From positions 372,001 through 436,000 of the forward strand of contig NZ_CP140614.1 in assembly GCF_036556685.1 (NCBI RefSeq): 64,000 nucleotides of DNA, written 5' to 3'. The notes beneath the pieces are model-generated. The model made no database searches and was not told the DNA's origin. It saw only the letters and a program-made list of their open reading frames with translations. Below are positions 1-8,542 of the stretch, in pieces. Positions within the stretch are counted from its first letter, which is position 1. Each line of letters starts with the position of its first letter. The position numbers and the translations under genes are program-made. This DNA is from Sulfurospirillum sp. 1612 (GTDB lineage Bacteria > Campylobacterota > Campylobacteria > Campylobacterales > Sulfurospirillaceae).

Positions 1-18
1 GTCATTAAAGCGAAGTAG
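1..18 (+). CDS. Possible C-terminal end of the upstream gene (rplY?)
   Basis: The first 18 bases read in frame as V-I-K-A-K followed by TAG, 13 bases before pth. In C. jejuni and H. pylori the gene before pth encodes ribosomal protein L25/Ctc, so this may be its lysine-rich tail. Five residues cannot prove an identity or even that the frame is coding; the call rests on synteny alone. Confidence 0.3.
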   Translation, partial: VIKAK

Positions 19-31
19 TGATTGCACATAT

Positions 32-604
32 ATGAATCTCATCGTAGGACTTGGCAACCCAGAAGTAAAATACCATAATAATCGACATAACATCGGTTTT
101 ATGGTTATAGATAAGCTTCTAGAGGGCCTCTCCTACACCACTTTAAACAAACCCGCCTTTAGAGGCAATCTTTATAAATATCACAATCTTTTATTATTAA
201 AACCTCAAACCTATATGAATCTCTCAGGAGAAAGTGTTCACGCTGTCAGTGATTATTTTAATCCAGAGAAGATTATCGTGATTCATGATGATTTGGATTT
301 GAGATTTGGAGTATTAAAATTCAAGTATGAAGGTGGCAATGGTGGGCATAATGGCTTGAAATCCATCGATGCGCACATAGGAAAATCCTATTACAGGGTA
401 CGTGTGGGCATTGGAAAACCCAAAGATAAAGATAAGATTATCTCCCACGTGTTGTCAGATTTTTCAACACGTGAAAAAAAATATTTGGATGAGATTATAG
501 ACCAAGCTGCAAGGGCCTGCTTGCACTTGATAGAGATGCCATTACAAACAGTAGCCCAACGTGATAGCCTCAATCTGAAGCTTACGAATGAATTACTAAT
601 ATGA
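32..604 (+). CDS. pth: Peptidyl-tRNA hydrolase
   Basis: Cytosolic Pth cleaves the ester bond of peptidyl-tRNA released from stalled ribosomes and recycles the tRNA. The 190-residue protein has the usual family length. It opens with VGLGNP (residues 5-10, catalytic-site Asn9), has His19 in RHNIGF (the catalytic His of the family), HDDLDL at about 85-90 (the conserved Asp that activates His) and the substrate-binding GGNGGHNGLK at 101-110. The ATG at 32 places the conserved GLGNP block at the normal distance from the N terminus. The stop overlaps the start of lptG (ATGA), so the two are translationally coupled, matching the pth-lptG order of Campylobacter. Confidence 0.97.
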   Translation: MNLIVGLGNPEVKYHNNRHNIGFMVIDKLLEGLSYTTLNKPAFRGNLYKYHNLLLLKPQTYMNLSGESVHAVSDYFNPEKIIVIHDDLDLRFGVLKFKYEGGNGGHNGLKSIDAHIGKSYYRVRVGIGKPKDKDKIISHVLSDFSTREKKYLDEIIDQAARACLHLIEMPLQTVAQRDSLNLKLTNELLI

Positions 605-1659
605 AACTGTATCAAAAATATCTAATCCGTAATTATCTCAAAAACTTTTTTGTTATTTTTGTAGCGCTGGAATTTTTTTATCTTGGGATTGATTTATTGA
701 CCACGTATCAAAAACTCCCAGAATCTGCCAACCTTCAAATCCTTTATACGATGTTTGAGAGTCTGTATGCGATTAATTTTGTCTTGCCATTGTCGGTGAT
801 ATTTGCGATGATTGCTACGACGGTCTCCATGATAAAATCAAATGAATTGGTCAGTTTAAGAGCATTGGGCGTGAGCCGTCAAGCTTTCACGTTGCCTATC
901 TTTTTTAGTGCACTAGCGATTATCATGATCTATATCTCGTTGACATTTACCCCCTTTTCTTATGCGAGAGAATACAGCGTCAATATTTTGCAACACAGCC
1001 AAATCTCAACCAATACAGAGGGATTATTTCTCAAAAATGATAACGATTATATCTATTTTGAAAAATTGAACCCTATTAAAAAAGAGGCGAGTAATATCAA
1101 GATATATCATGTCAAAGATATGGATTTACAATACATACTCAAAGCCCAAAAAGGCTATTATCAAGAGAAAAATTGGGTCTTATATCATGTAGAAAAAATC
1201 ATCAAACCAAAGGCGGAAACGCTCGATGGCAAAGGGTTGATAATACAAAAATTTTCCCAGCTTGAAACGCTCAAAGATTTTAGGCCTAAGATTATTGACA
1301 ATATTTATAAAGGCAAAGCCAATCTCTCCGTCTTAGATGCGATGGATGCCTTGAAGTTTTTTAATGCGCAAGGTGTTGATACGAGTAGGCTCAAGACGAT
1401 TATCCTCTCACAACTGTTTATACCCCTATTTGCCCCTTTGTTGATTCTGATTTTTTCATCACGCACACCGGTTATCTCAAGGTATTATAACACGACGCTC
1501 ATCTCTTTTGTGCTGATATTTGTTGCATTGGCGACATGGGGTCTTTTGTTTTTATTTAGTAAGTTAGCCATGAATGCCGTTATCTTACCAGAAGTGGCCA
1601 TTATGATACCGATGCTGTCGCTAGGTATTTTTTCGCTATACTCCCACTTTAAAGAATGA
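601..1659 (+). CDS. lptG: LptF/LptG family (YjgP/YjgQ) LPS-export permease
   Basis: Inner-membrane permease subunit of the LptB2FG transporter, which extracts lipopolysaccharide from the inner membrane and pushes it to the outer membrane. The 352 residues show the family layout: N-terminal helices at about 12-32, 48-75 and 98-118, a periplasmic beta-jellyroll region (about 125-265), and three C-terminal helices after about 270. The segment around SNELVSLRALGVSR (about 80-94) is the cytoplasmic coupling helix that contacts LptB. LptF and LptG are hard to separate by sequence; G is chosen because this is the locus after pth in Campylobacterota. It overlaps pth by 4 bases. Confidence 0.88.
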   Translation: MKLYQKYLIRNYLKNFFVIFVALEFFYLGIDLLTTYQKLPESANLQILYTMFESLYAINFVLPLSVIFAMIATTVSMIKSNELVSLRALGVSRQAFTLPIFFSALAIIMIYISLTFTPFSYAREYSVNILQHSQISTNTEGLFLKNDNDYIYFEKLNPIKKEASNIKIYHVKDMDLQYILKAQKGYYQEKNWVLYHVEKIIKPKAETLDGKGLIIQKFSQLETLKDFRPKIIDNIYKGKANLSVLDAMDALKFFNAQGVDTSRLKTIILSQLFIPLFAPLLILIFSSRTPVISRYYNTTLISFVLIFVALATWGLLFLFSKLAMNAVILPEVAIMIPMLSLGIFSLYSHFKE

Positions 1660-1685
1660 AATTTTTCATTTAGCGTTCATTTTAG

Positions 1686-1691
1686 TATAAT
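1686..1691 (+). promoter_or_regulatory. Probable -10 box for the GtrA-GT2-YdjC-ArnT cassette
   Basis: TATAAT lies 44 bases before the GtrA start in the 76-base gap after lptG, following a T-rich stretch typical of Campylobacterota housekeeping promoters, which often lack a clear -35 box. A short A/T-rich inverted repeat (AATGAAA...TTTCATT, 1655-1670) overlaps the lptG stop but has too small a loop for a confident terminator. Confidence 0.55.
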
Positions 1692-1735
1692 ATGATTACG
1701 ATAACAGAGATAATAAGAATAAGGTTTTAATAGCA

Positions 1736-2143
1736 ATGCACCACAAGAAATTTGATATTCATCAACTGAAAAGATTTATAATTAGTGGTGGGACCGCTAC
1801 GATATGCCATCTTGGGACGATGGCACTGCTCGTTTGGATTGGAATAAATGCCAGTCTTTCTACCTCAATCGGTGTGGTAGTTGGAGCAATTATTAATTAT
1901 ATTTTCCAATATTATTATACGTTTGATTCCGATTCAAAACATCATAATTCTATATTTAAATATATTATTACGGTCTCAATATCGTTTGTAAGCAATCTTA
2001 TTTTGTTTACGTTGTTCCATACTATTTTGCATAATGGTGTCATAGTCTCACAATTACTGACATCAGCGATTGTTGCGTTGCAAAATTATCTGGTTTATAA
2101 AAAATTTGTGTTTTTGAGGCAAGGAGTCGGTCATGAAGCCTAA
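1736..2143 (+). CDS. GtrA-like four-helix membrane protein
   Basis: A 135-residue protein with four predicted transmembrane helices and the GtrA-family opening (K-R-F-I-I-S-G-G-T-A-T near residues 12-22, then a helix starting around 25). GtrA proteins are thought to flip undecaprenyl-phosphate-linked sugars across the inner membrane. It overlaps the next gene, a GtrB/ArnC-type glycosyltransferase, by 11 bases, the classic GtrA/GtrB pairing. With the deacetylase and ArnT-like transferase that follow, the likely role is to flip an undecaprenyl-phosphate-hexosamine donor to the periplasm. The substrate is inferred from neighbours, not from this protein. Confidence 0.82.
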   Translation: MHHKKFDIHQLKRFIISGGTATICHLGTMALLVWIGINASLSTSIGVVVGAIINYIFQYYYTFDSDSKHHNSIFKYIITVSISFVSNLILFTLFHTILHNGVIVSQLLTSAIVALQNYLVYKKFVFLRQGVGHEA

Positions 2144-3080
2144 ATTGGTCAGTATCGTGATTTCACTATACAATGAAGAGGGCAATGTTCATAAACTATT
2201 TGAAGAGTTGTATCAGGTCGAGTCTGCATTAAAAAGCAAAGTGGACTTTGAGTATGTTTGCGTCAATGATGGCAGTGATGATCATACGCTGGCAAATCTA
2301 CAAGCATTGATGGGGCGTTATCCTAATATTAAGATTTATAATTTGTACCGAAATTTCGGGCATGAAATTGCTATGAGTGCAGGGATGGATCATGCCTCGG
2401 GTGATTGTGTTATTTTTATGGATGGGGATTTACAACATCCCCCTGCATTGATTGAGGAGATGGTGGACGCTTGGTTGGCGGGCAATCCGGTAGTATTAAC
2501 ACGTAAAATCACTCATGGGAGCGACAAAACACCACTGTATAAATTTTTGTCAAAAATCTATTATTTTATGTTAGACAAATTATCAGATATCAAAATACCA
2601 AAAGATTTTCCAGATTTCCGACTGTTGGACCGAAAACATATCGAAATGATTAAGACGATTAGTGAAAATGATCGGATGTTTCGTGGGCTTTTGAATTTTG
2701 TGGGTTATAGTGATTTTAAATTATTGGAATTTGAAGTGCCCGATCGTTTTTCAGGCAAAACCAAATACAATTTTAAACGTTCATTTGGATTGGCTATTGA
2801 TAGTATCATGCAATTTTCTACCAAACCGTTGCGTTTGGCAACATATCTGGGGGTTTTATCGGTGTTTGCTTCTGGGATATTTGGTTTTTATACCTTGATA
2901 CAGTATCTGTTTTTTAATGTTGAGCGAACCGGATATGCGACGACTTTGATTGTGATTTTGTTCATGGGCTCGATTCAGCTTATTATCTTAGGTATTATTG
3001 GTGAATACATAGGTAAAATTCATTTGGAAGTAAAAAAACGACCATTATATTTTGGAGAATTGATTGAAAATCATAGTTAA
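2133..3080 (+). CDS. Polyprenyl-phosphate glycosyltransferase, GT2 (GtrB/ArnC/FlmF2-like)
   Basis: Family 2 glycosyltransferase predicted to load a sugar onto undecaprenyl phosphate on the cytoplasmic face. Visible features are the nucleotide-sugar site VNDGSDD at about 44-50, the metal-binding MDGDLQHPP at about 96-104 and two C-terminal membrane helices (about 230-255 and 268-295), the architecture of GtrB, ArnC and dolichol-phosphate mannose synthase. At 315 residues it has normal length. It overlaps the GtrA gene (11 bases) and the deacetylase gene (17 bases). By analogy with the Francisella flmF2-naxD-flmK set it may use UDP-N-acetylhexosamine; the actual sugar cannot be read from the sequence. 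Confidence 0.88.
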   Translation: MKPKLVSIVISLYNEEGNVHKLFEELYQVESALKSKVDFEYVCVNDGSDDHTLANLQALMGRYPNIKIYNLYRNFGHEIAMSAGMDHASGDCVIFMDGDLQHPPALIEEMVDAWLAGNPVVLTRKITHGSDKTPLYKFLSKIYYFMLDKLSDIKIPKDFPDFRLLDRKHIEMIKTISENDRMFRGLLNFVGYSDFKLLEFEVPDRFSGKTKYNFKRSFGLAIDSIMQFSTKPLRLATYLGVLSVFASGIFGFYTLIQYLFFNVERTGYATTLIVILFMGSIQLIILGIIGEYIGKIHLEVKKRPLYFGELIENHS

Positions 3081-3960
3081 TGCAGATGACTTTGCCAATT
3101 CCTTGCATATGAGTGAGGTGATTTGTGAATGTCATGATAAAGGTGCGCTCAATTCGACCAGTATCATGGTCACCTCTTCAGATCTGAATGCCTCACTGGC
3201 TTTACTTGAGGGAAGAGCAGATATGCGTACTTCTTTGCATCTGAATATTGCAGAGGGAACGCCTATCTCAAAGCCTGAAAAAATTGACTATTTAGTCGAT
3301 GCAAATGGCAAGTTTTGTAAAAGTTTTGAGACCGTGGTCTTTGATTATTATCTGGGAAATACTCAAAAAAAACATCTCATCAAGCAACAAATCAAAGAAG
3401 AGTATAAAAATCAAATCGAGTTGTATGCCAGTAAACTTCAACAGCATGATATTTCGCTAGATTCGCATCAGCATTATCATACGATTCCTTTTATCTCAGA
3501 GATTTTGATGGAACTCTCCCATGAATTAAAAACAGTTCATTTTACTTACATTAGAGTGCCACAAGAGCCCTTTTTTATCTGTTTGAATTCTTTGCAAGAT
3601 GTTAAAAACTACTTAGGACTCAATATTATCAAACACCTTTTGCTTAATTTCTTTTCCCGTCAATTACGCCGTAAATTGGCCGCTAATCAGATTGCTTGCA
3701 ATGATGTGTTTGTCGGCGTATTATTTACCGGGAATATGACCTACCCCTCTATCCTCAAAGCACTCTCTCAATATGATGGGAAACAGAGTGTTGAAATACT
3801 TTTGCATCCCGCTTTTTTATCAAAATCCGAAGATACAGCATGGCCAGATGATAAATTTAAAGAGTTTTATGTCAATCAACACAGAAAAAACGAACGCGAT
3901 ATCCTCCTTTTAGATCAATTTAAAGATTTTATACAAAAATTAAATAAGGCATCAGTATGA
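3064..3960 (+). CDS. YdjC/ChbG-family carbohydrate deacetylase (NaxD-like)
   Basis: A 298-residue protein of the YdjC superfamily, metal-dependent enzymes that remove N-acetyl groups from sugars. The family signature is complete: NADDF with Asp8-Asp9, His59 in HLN, and DSHQHYH at 133-139. Translation starts at TTG 3064, inside the end of the glycosyltransferase gene; this start puts the metal-binding DD at the N-terminal position normal for the family. Position between a polyprenyl-phosphate glycosyltransferase and an ArnT-like transferase is the arrangement of Francisella NaxD, which deacetylates undecaprenyl-phosphate-GalNAc before transfer of the amino sugar to lipid A. That specific role here is inference. 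Confidence 0.82.
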   Translation: MKIIVNADDFANSLHMSEVICECHDKGALNSTSIMVTSSDLNASLALLEGRADMRTSLHLNIAEGTPISKPEKIDYLVDANGKFCKSFETVVFDYYLGNTQKKHLIKQQIKEEYKNQIELYASKLQQHDISLDSHQHYHTIPFISEILMELSHELKTVHFTYIRVPQEPFFICLNSLQDVKNYLGLNIIKHLLLNFFSRQLRRKLAANQIACNDVFVGVLFTGNMTYPSILKALSQYDGKQSVEILLHPAFLSKSEDTAWPDDKFKEFYVNQHRKNERDILLLDQFKDFIQKLNKASV

Positions 3961-5384
3961 ATAAAGAAACCCGCAACTTGACACTGCTCTTTTGGCTCAT
4001 CACCCTCTCACGTATTATCTCGATGGTGTTTATGCCTTTGGCAGACACAACCGAAGCACGTTATGCAAATACTGCGATGATTATGGCAAAAATTGGCGAT
4101 TGGATTACGCCATATTATGATTATGGGGTGCCATTTTGGGGTAAACCGCCTCTGGCTTTTTGGGCACAAGCGCTCTCATACAAATTTTTGGGTGTGCATG
4201 ATTATACCCCTCGCATCCCCTCATTGCTCATCACGCTCTGTACCGCATGGTTGATTTATATTTTAGTGAAAACTTTCCATGGTAAGATGAGCGCGCTCAT
4301 TGCTATCACGATATATTCGAGTATGTTGTTGGTGTTTTCTCTCAGTGGTGCGGTGATTACAGACCCTTATCTCACCTTTAGTACGACCTTGTCATTGGTC
4401 TCTTTTGCGATGGTGATCAATGATAAAGTACGCGTCTGGAATTATCTATTTTTCGTGGGTCTTGGACTGGGAATTCTCACCAAAGGACCACTGGCTGGCG
4501 TGGTTGTTTTTGGTGTGATTATTTTATGGGTGCTTTTTTCTTATAAAAAAAGAGTGGCTCTGCTTTCAAAATTGCCATGGAAAAGTGGTCTTATTTTGAT
4601 GCTACTCATCTGCGTTCCTTGGTACATCGCAGCAGAGATTAAAACTCCGGGATTTTTGCGTTATTTCATATTAGGAGAAAACCTCGGCCGTTTTATCGAT
4701 ACGGGTTGGCATGGTGATAAGTACGGATATGTGCACAAAAATCCACACGGTACTATCTGGATTATGTGGTTGTTGGCAAGTTTACCTTGGGGATTTCATG
4801 CTCTGTTTTTTGGCGTCAAAAATCTCTTTAGAAAAAGTGGCCTCTTCACCGCTCTTCGTAGTGATTTAATAGCATTATATACGATATGGATGCTCTTTAT
4901 TATGCTCTTTTTCACATTCGGCGGTAATGTGATTTGGACGTATGTTTTGCCATCATTGCCGGGATTGGCGATTTTGTTAGCCCTTTATTTCAACCGAGCA
5001 GAGGGGACATTTATCGCAGGATATAAAAAAATGTTCTTTTTTAGTGCTATCATGATACCGGTGATTGCACTGCTTGCATTGGTATTTATTAGCCTTTTTC
5101 CTGATAGTATCAAAACAGAGAAATTCTTAATTGCGAAGTATAAAACGGTAGCAAAACCGGGTGAGCCGATCTATTTTTTACACAAAAAATCATTCTCTTC
5201 TACGTACTATATGGGACAAAAAATTGAAATTACAAAAGTAGCAGATTTTAATAATATGGAACAAAATCTTACATCAAAATATTTCATAGTCGTGAACAAA
5301 GATGATATCTCAAAAGTGAAAGATATTGCAGCACTTAAAAAGCTCTATACCAGCGACAAATATGTGTTATATGAGAGTAAATAG
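3957..5384 (+). CDS. ArnT/PMT-type lipid-linked sugar transferase (GT83)
   Basis: Inner-membrane glycosyltransferase of the GT-C fold with about 11 hydrophobic helices in 475 residues. The first periplasmic loop carries DTTEARYA (Asp30, Glu33) and a WGKPPLAFW-type motif shortly after, both characteristic of ArnT, FlmK and protein-mannosyltransferase relatives that take a sugar from undecaprenyl phosphate and attach it to lipid A or another periplasmic acceptor. It overlaps the deacetylase gene by 4 bases (ATGA) and ends the cassette. Slightly shorter than E. coli ArnT (about 550) with a reduced C-terminal periplasmic domain. The acceptor is inferred to be lipid A; a glycoprotein acceptor is possible. 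Confidence 0.83.
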   Translation: MNKETRNLTLLFWLITLSRIISMVFMPLADTTEARYANTAMIMAKIGDWITPYYDYGVPFWGKPPLAFWAQALSYKFLGVHDYTPRIPSLLITLCTAWLIYILVKTFHGKMSALIAITIYSSMLLVFSLSGAVITDPYLTFSTTLSLVSFAMVINDKVRVWNYLFFVGLGLGILTKGPLAGVVVFGVIILWVLFSYKKRVALLSKLPWKSGLILMLLICVPWYIAAEIKTPGFLRYFILGENLGRFIDTGWHGDKYGYVHKNPHGTIWIMWLLASLPWGFHALFFGVKNLFRKSGLFTALRSDLIALYTIWMLFIMLFFTFGGNVIWTYVLPSLPGLAILLALYFNRAEGTFIAGYKKMFFFSAIMIPVIALLALVFISLFPDSIKTEKFLIAKYKTVAKPGEPIYFLHKKSFSSTYYMGQKIEITKVADFNNMEQNLTSKYFIVVNKDDISKVKDIAALKKLYTSDKYVLYESK

Positions 5385-5448
5385 TCATCAACCATTGTGG
5401 ATATAAATTTTCCTAAAGAGGTTAATTTTCTTTTTTTCTTTTTTTAGA

Positions 5449-5482
5449 TAAAATATATGAGTTCTTAGGTCTTTAAGAACTC
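5449..5482 (+). promoter_or_regulatory. lysA operon promoter and 5' hairpin
   Basis: TAAAAT at 5449-5454 follows a long T-rich tract (5428-5445) as in Campylobacterota housekeeping promoters. A perfect 9-bp inverted repeat, GAGTTCTTA (5459-5467) and TAAGAACTC (5474-5482) with a 6-base loop, lies just where transcription should begin, 20 bases before the lysA ATG; AAAGG at 5492-5496 is the ribosome site. It could be an operator, a 5'-terminal mRNA stem-loop, or a weak terminator of the upstream cassette, although no T-run follows. Confidence 0.5.
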
Positions 5483-5502
5483 AAAATATCCAAAGGTTAT
5501 GT

Positions 5503-6708
5503 ATGATCCAATTTAAAACACTAGCAGAAAAATATGATACCCCTTTATACGTTTATGATTTTAATATAATAACAGAAAATTTTAATAATCTCAAAAATGC
5601 CTTTAAAGCACGTAAATCGATGCTTTGTTATGCTGTAAAAGCCAATTCCAATCTCTCTGTGCTAAAACATTTAGCATCATTAGGTTCAGGATGTGATTGT
5701 GTCTCTATTGGCGAAGTCAATCGCGCATTGTTGGCCGGAGTGGATCGATACAAAATTATCTATAGCGGTGTCGGTAAGCGTGATGTGGAGATTAAAGAAG
5801 CATTAGAACGTGATATTTTGATGATCAATCTTGAAAGCGAAGAAGAGATGTATCGTGTCGAACAGATTGCCAAAGATTTAAATGTTACGGCAAGAATTAG
5901 TATTCGAGTGAATCCCAATATCGATCCAAAAACGCACCCTTATATCTCCACAGGATTGCATGAGAGTAAATTTGGCGTTGATTTAGAGAGCGCCAAGAAG
6001 ATGTATCTTTATGCGCATAAATCCTCAGCTTTAAATCCTATTGGTATTCATTTTCATATTGGCAGTCAAATTACGGAAACCTCACCCTTTAAAGAAGCTT
6101 CTGTGATTATTGCGGACCTTCTACGCAGTCTCAAAGCGATCAATATTGACATTAAATTTTTTGATATCGGCGGAGGAATTGGCATTAAATACAAAGATGA
6201 AACGCCTATTTTATTGTACGATTATGCCCAAGCTATTTTTGAATCACTCAAAGGTACGGATGTGACCGTTTTGTGCGAACCTGGACGTTATTTGGTCGGA
6301 AATAGTGGCTATTTGCTCACCAAAGTGCTGTATGAAAAAAAGAATGACAAAAAACGATTTGTTATCATTGATGCGGCGATGAATGATCTCATTCGTCCCA
6401 GTTTGTATGGGGCTTATCATGATTTTGAACTTTTAGATACTTCTGATGAAGCGACGTCATTAGTCGATATTGTCGGACCGATTTGTGAAACGGGTGATTT
6501 TTTAGCAAAAGATGTCCTCTTGCCTCCTGTCAAGCATGATGATGTGATTGTATTCAAAAGTGCGGGAGCTTATGGTTTCACTATGAGTAGTAATTATAAT
6601 TCACGCCCAAGAGTGGCTGAAGTGGCACTTATTGATGGTGAAGATCGGATGATAAGAGCGCGTGAGAGTTTTGATGATTTAATCAAACTAGAGCGAGATT
6701 TCCTATGA
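5503..6708 (+). CDS. lysA: Diaminopimelate decarboxylase
   Basis: PLP enzyme that decarboxylates meso-diaminopimelate to L-lysine, the last step of lysine synthesis. The 401-residue protein shows the fold-type III features: PLP lysine Lys46 in CYAVKANSN, HFHIGSQI at about 183-190, the phosphate-binding GGGIG near 220, CEPGRYLVGNSG around 260, and the C-terminal CETGDF plus GAYGFTMSSNYNSRPR (substrate and dimer-interface residues). It opens the operon lysA-HAD-pheA-hisC-fliF-fliG-fliH-dxs, whose order is the same in C. jejuni. Overlaps the next gene by 4 bases. Confidence 0.97.
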   Translation: MIQFKTLAEKYDTPLYVYDFNIITENFNNLKNAFKARKSMLCYAVKANSNLSVLKHLASLGSGCDCVSIGEVNRALLAGVDRYKIIYSGVGKRDVEIKEALERDILMINLESEEEMYRVEQIAKDLNVTARISIRVNPNIDPKTHPYISTGLHESKFGVDLESAKKMYLYAHKSSALNPIGIHFHIGSQITETSPFKEASVIIADLLRSLKAINIDIKFFDIGGGIGIKYKDETPILLYDYAQAIFESLKGTDVTVLCEPGRYLVGNSGYLLTKVLYEKKNDKKRFVIIDAAMNDLIRPSLYGAYHDFELLDTSDEATSLVDIVGPICETGDFLAKDVLLPPVKHDDVIVFKSAGAYGFTMSSNYNSRPRVAEVALIDGEDRMIRARESFDDLIKLERDFL

Positions 6709-7472
6709 GTTATTTTATTGATGTGCAAGGTACTTTGCTGGATGATATTGATAGAAAACCGATTCCGGGTGCTTGTGAATTTATCGCACATTTGAATCAA
6801 GAAAAAATTCCTTATGTCGTCGTGACGAATAACACAAAAATCAAGAGTGACGTGTTTCATCAGCACTTATGCGATTTGGGCTTAGATATTCCTGCAAAAA
6901 ACTATCTGGACCCTTTTATGGTTTTGAAGAAAAATATCAAAGAGAGAGACGTGGCGGTTTTTGGTGCTGATGAATTCGTGAAGACGCTCAGCGCCATGGG
7001 GTTTGATACCCAAACAAAAAATCCTAAAGCGATGTTGATTGCTAGTAAAAAAGATTTCTCATCGGATGATTATGCCGCCATGATCGAAACCGCGCTTCAT
7101 GATGTCAACATTATCGGGATGCATGCGACGAGTATCTACGCAAAAGATGGGAAACGCTATCCGGGTGTGGGTGCGATTTTAGAAATGCTACGTTATGCTA
7201 CCTCTAAAGATTATCGTGTGATTGGCAAACCCAGCCCCGCCTTTTATAACGAGGCATTAGGATTACTGCAAGAACAAAGCAAACAGGAGATGACGTTTAA
7301 AGAGGTGACTATGATTAGTGATGATGCCATCGGTGATTTGTGTGGCATTAAAGAGCTTGGAAGTCAAACAATTTTAGTGCTAAGTGGTAAGTGTCAAAGT
7401 ATTGATGAAATCAAACCGATAAAAGATTATATCGATGATGTGGTTTTAGATATCGGACATATAAAAAGGTGA
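6705..7472 (+). CDS. HAD-superfamily hydrolase-like protein (NagD-type, atypical motif I)
   Basis: A 255-residue HAD-IIA protein related to NagD and p-nitrophenyl phosphatases. The N terminus has the nucleophile Asp6 in FIDVQGT, but the second Asp of the usual DxD, the general acid, is replaced by Gln8. Motif II (VVTNNTK, about 44-50), the motif III lysine (GKPSP, near 170) and the acidic motif IV (ISDDAIGD, near 206) are kept. Loss of the general acid may lower or alter phosphatase activity; the substrate is unknown. It sits between lysA (4-base overlap) and pheA, a position also occupied by a HAD gene in Campylobacter, which suggests a conserved though undefined role. Confidence 0.8.
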   Translation: MSYFIDVQGTLLDDIDRKPIPGACEFIAHLNQEKIPYVVVTNNTKIKSDVFHQHLCDLGLDIPAKNYLDPFMVLKKNIKERDVAVFGADEFVKTLSAMGFDTQTKNPKAMLIASKKDFSSDDYAAMIETALHDVNIIGMHATSIYAKDGKRYPGVGAILEMLRYATSKDYRVIGKPSPAFYNEALGLLQEQSKQEMTFKEVTMISDDAIGDLCGIKELGSQTILVLSGKCQSIDEIKPIKDYIDDVVLDIGHIKR

Positions 7473-7476
7473 GACA

Positions 7477-8541
7477 TTGAGTATCGAAAAATATAGAAAA
7501 GAGATTGACCGCATTGACAATGAGTTGTTGCTTTTATTAAACAAACGTATGGAAGCAGTGAAGGCCATAGGAAATCTCAAACAATCCACAGGAGGGCCAA
7601 TCTATCGACCAGAGCGAGAAAAAGAGATATTGGACCGACTGAAGACCTTAGATAAAAAATATCTCAATAGCGATGCCATTGATGCGATTTTTTTAGAGAT
7701 TTTTGCAGTCAGTCGCAATATCGAATTGCCTGAAAATATTGCGTATCTCGGACCAGAGGGAAGTTTTACGCACCAAGTGGCGGAGAGTCGTTTTGGAGCT
7801 ATGGGGCGTTACATCGGATTGAATTCTATTAAAGCGGTGTTTGATGTATTGGAGAATAAAGAGGCGAAGTACGGTGTCGTTCCTATTGAAAACAATACCG
7901 AAGGAGCGGTGGGGGTGACCCTTGATTGTCTTGGAAAATACAGCTCAAAAATCGTCTCAGAGATTTACATGGATATCCACCACTCCTTTGCCAGTGAATG
8001 TGAAAATATCAAAGATGTGAAACGCATTTATTCACATCCTCAAGGGTATAACCAGTGCCGGAAATTTTTGGAAGAGCATTTTATGTTAGATGTGGAGTTT
8101 GTCGCGACAAAATCTACAGCCGAAGCAGCAAAATTGGCAAAAACAACGAAAGATTCAGCCGCTATTTGTTCGCATATTGCTGCGAAATTATACAATCTGC
8201 CGGTACTTTTTTCAAAAATTGAAGACAATATGGCAAATAAAACAAGATTTTTGATTTTGAGTGATTTCAAAAACCGACCTTCTACGTTGAGTAAAACTTC
8301 GATTTTAGCAAAGACGTCCGATACGCCGGGTGGATTGGTAGAATTTTTACAAACATTTCAAAAAGCCAAAGTGAACTTAACAAAAATAGAATCCAGACCA
8401 ACAAAAGAAAAAGGTTTTAAAAAAGTCTTTTACATTGATTTTGAAGGTCATATTGATGATGACAATGTACAAGAAGTTTTGGAAGTAAATAAAAATAAAC
8501 ATGAAATCATATGGCTTGGAAGCTATGTGAATGGGGAGTAA
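7477..8541 (+). CDS. pheA: Bifunctional chorismate mutase / prephenate dehydratase (P-protein)
   Basis: Converts chorismate to prephenate and then to phenylpyruvate, committing flux to phenylalanine. The 354 residues comprise an AroQ chorismate mutase (about 1-85, beginning I-D-R-I-D-N-E-L-L), a prephenate dehydratase domain (about 90-265, with [13 protein letters not shown] and [12 protein letters not shown]) and a C-terminal ACT domain (about 275-350) containing ESRP, the phenylalanine feedback-binding motif. Translation starts at TTG 7477 four bases after the HAD stop, with AAAAGGTGAG just upstream. The companion tyrA lies separately at 34093-34920. Confidence 0.96.
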   Translation: MSIEKYRKEIDRIDNELLLLLNKRMEAVKAIGNLKQSTGGPIYRPEREKEILDRLKTLDKKYLNSDAIDAIFLEIFAVSRNIELPENIAYLGPEGSFTHQVAESRFGAMGRYIGLNSIKAVFDVLENKEAKYGVVPIENNTEGAVGVTLDCLGKYSSKIVSEIYMDIHHSFASECENIKDVKRIYSHPQGYNQCRKFLEEHFMLDVEFVATKSTAEAAKLAKTTKDSAAICSHIAAKLYNLPVLFSKIEDNMANKTRFLILSDFKNRPSTLSKTSILAKTSDTPGGLVEFLQTFQKAKVNLTKIESRPTKEKGFKKVFYIDFEGHIDDDNVQEVLEVNKNKHEIIWLGSYVNGE

Positions 8542-8542
8542 C

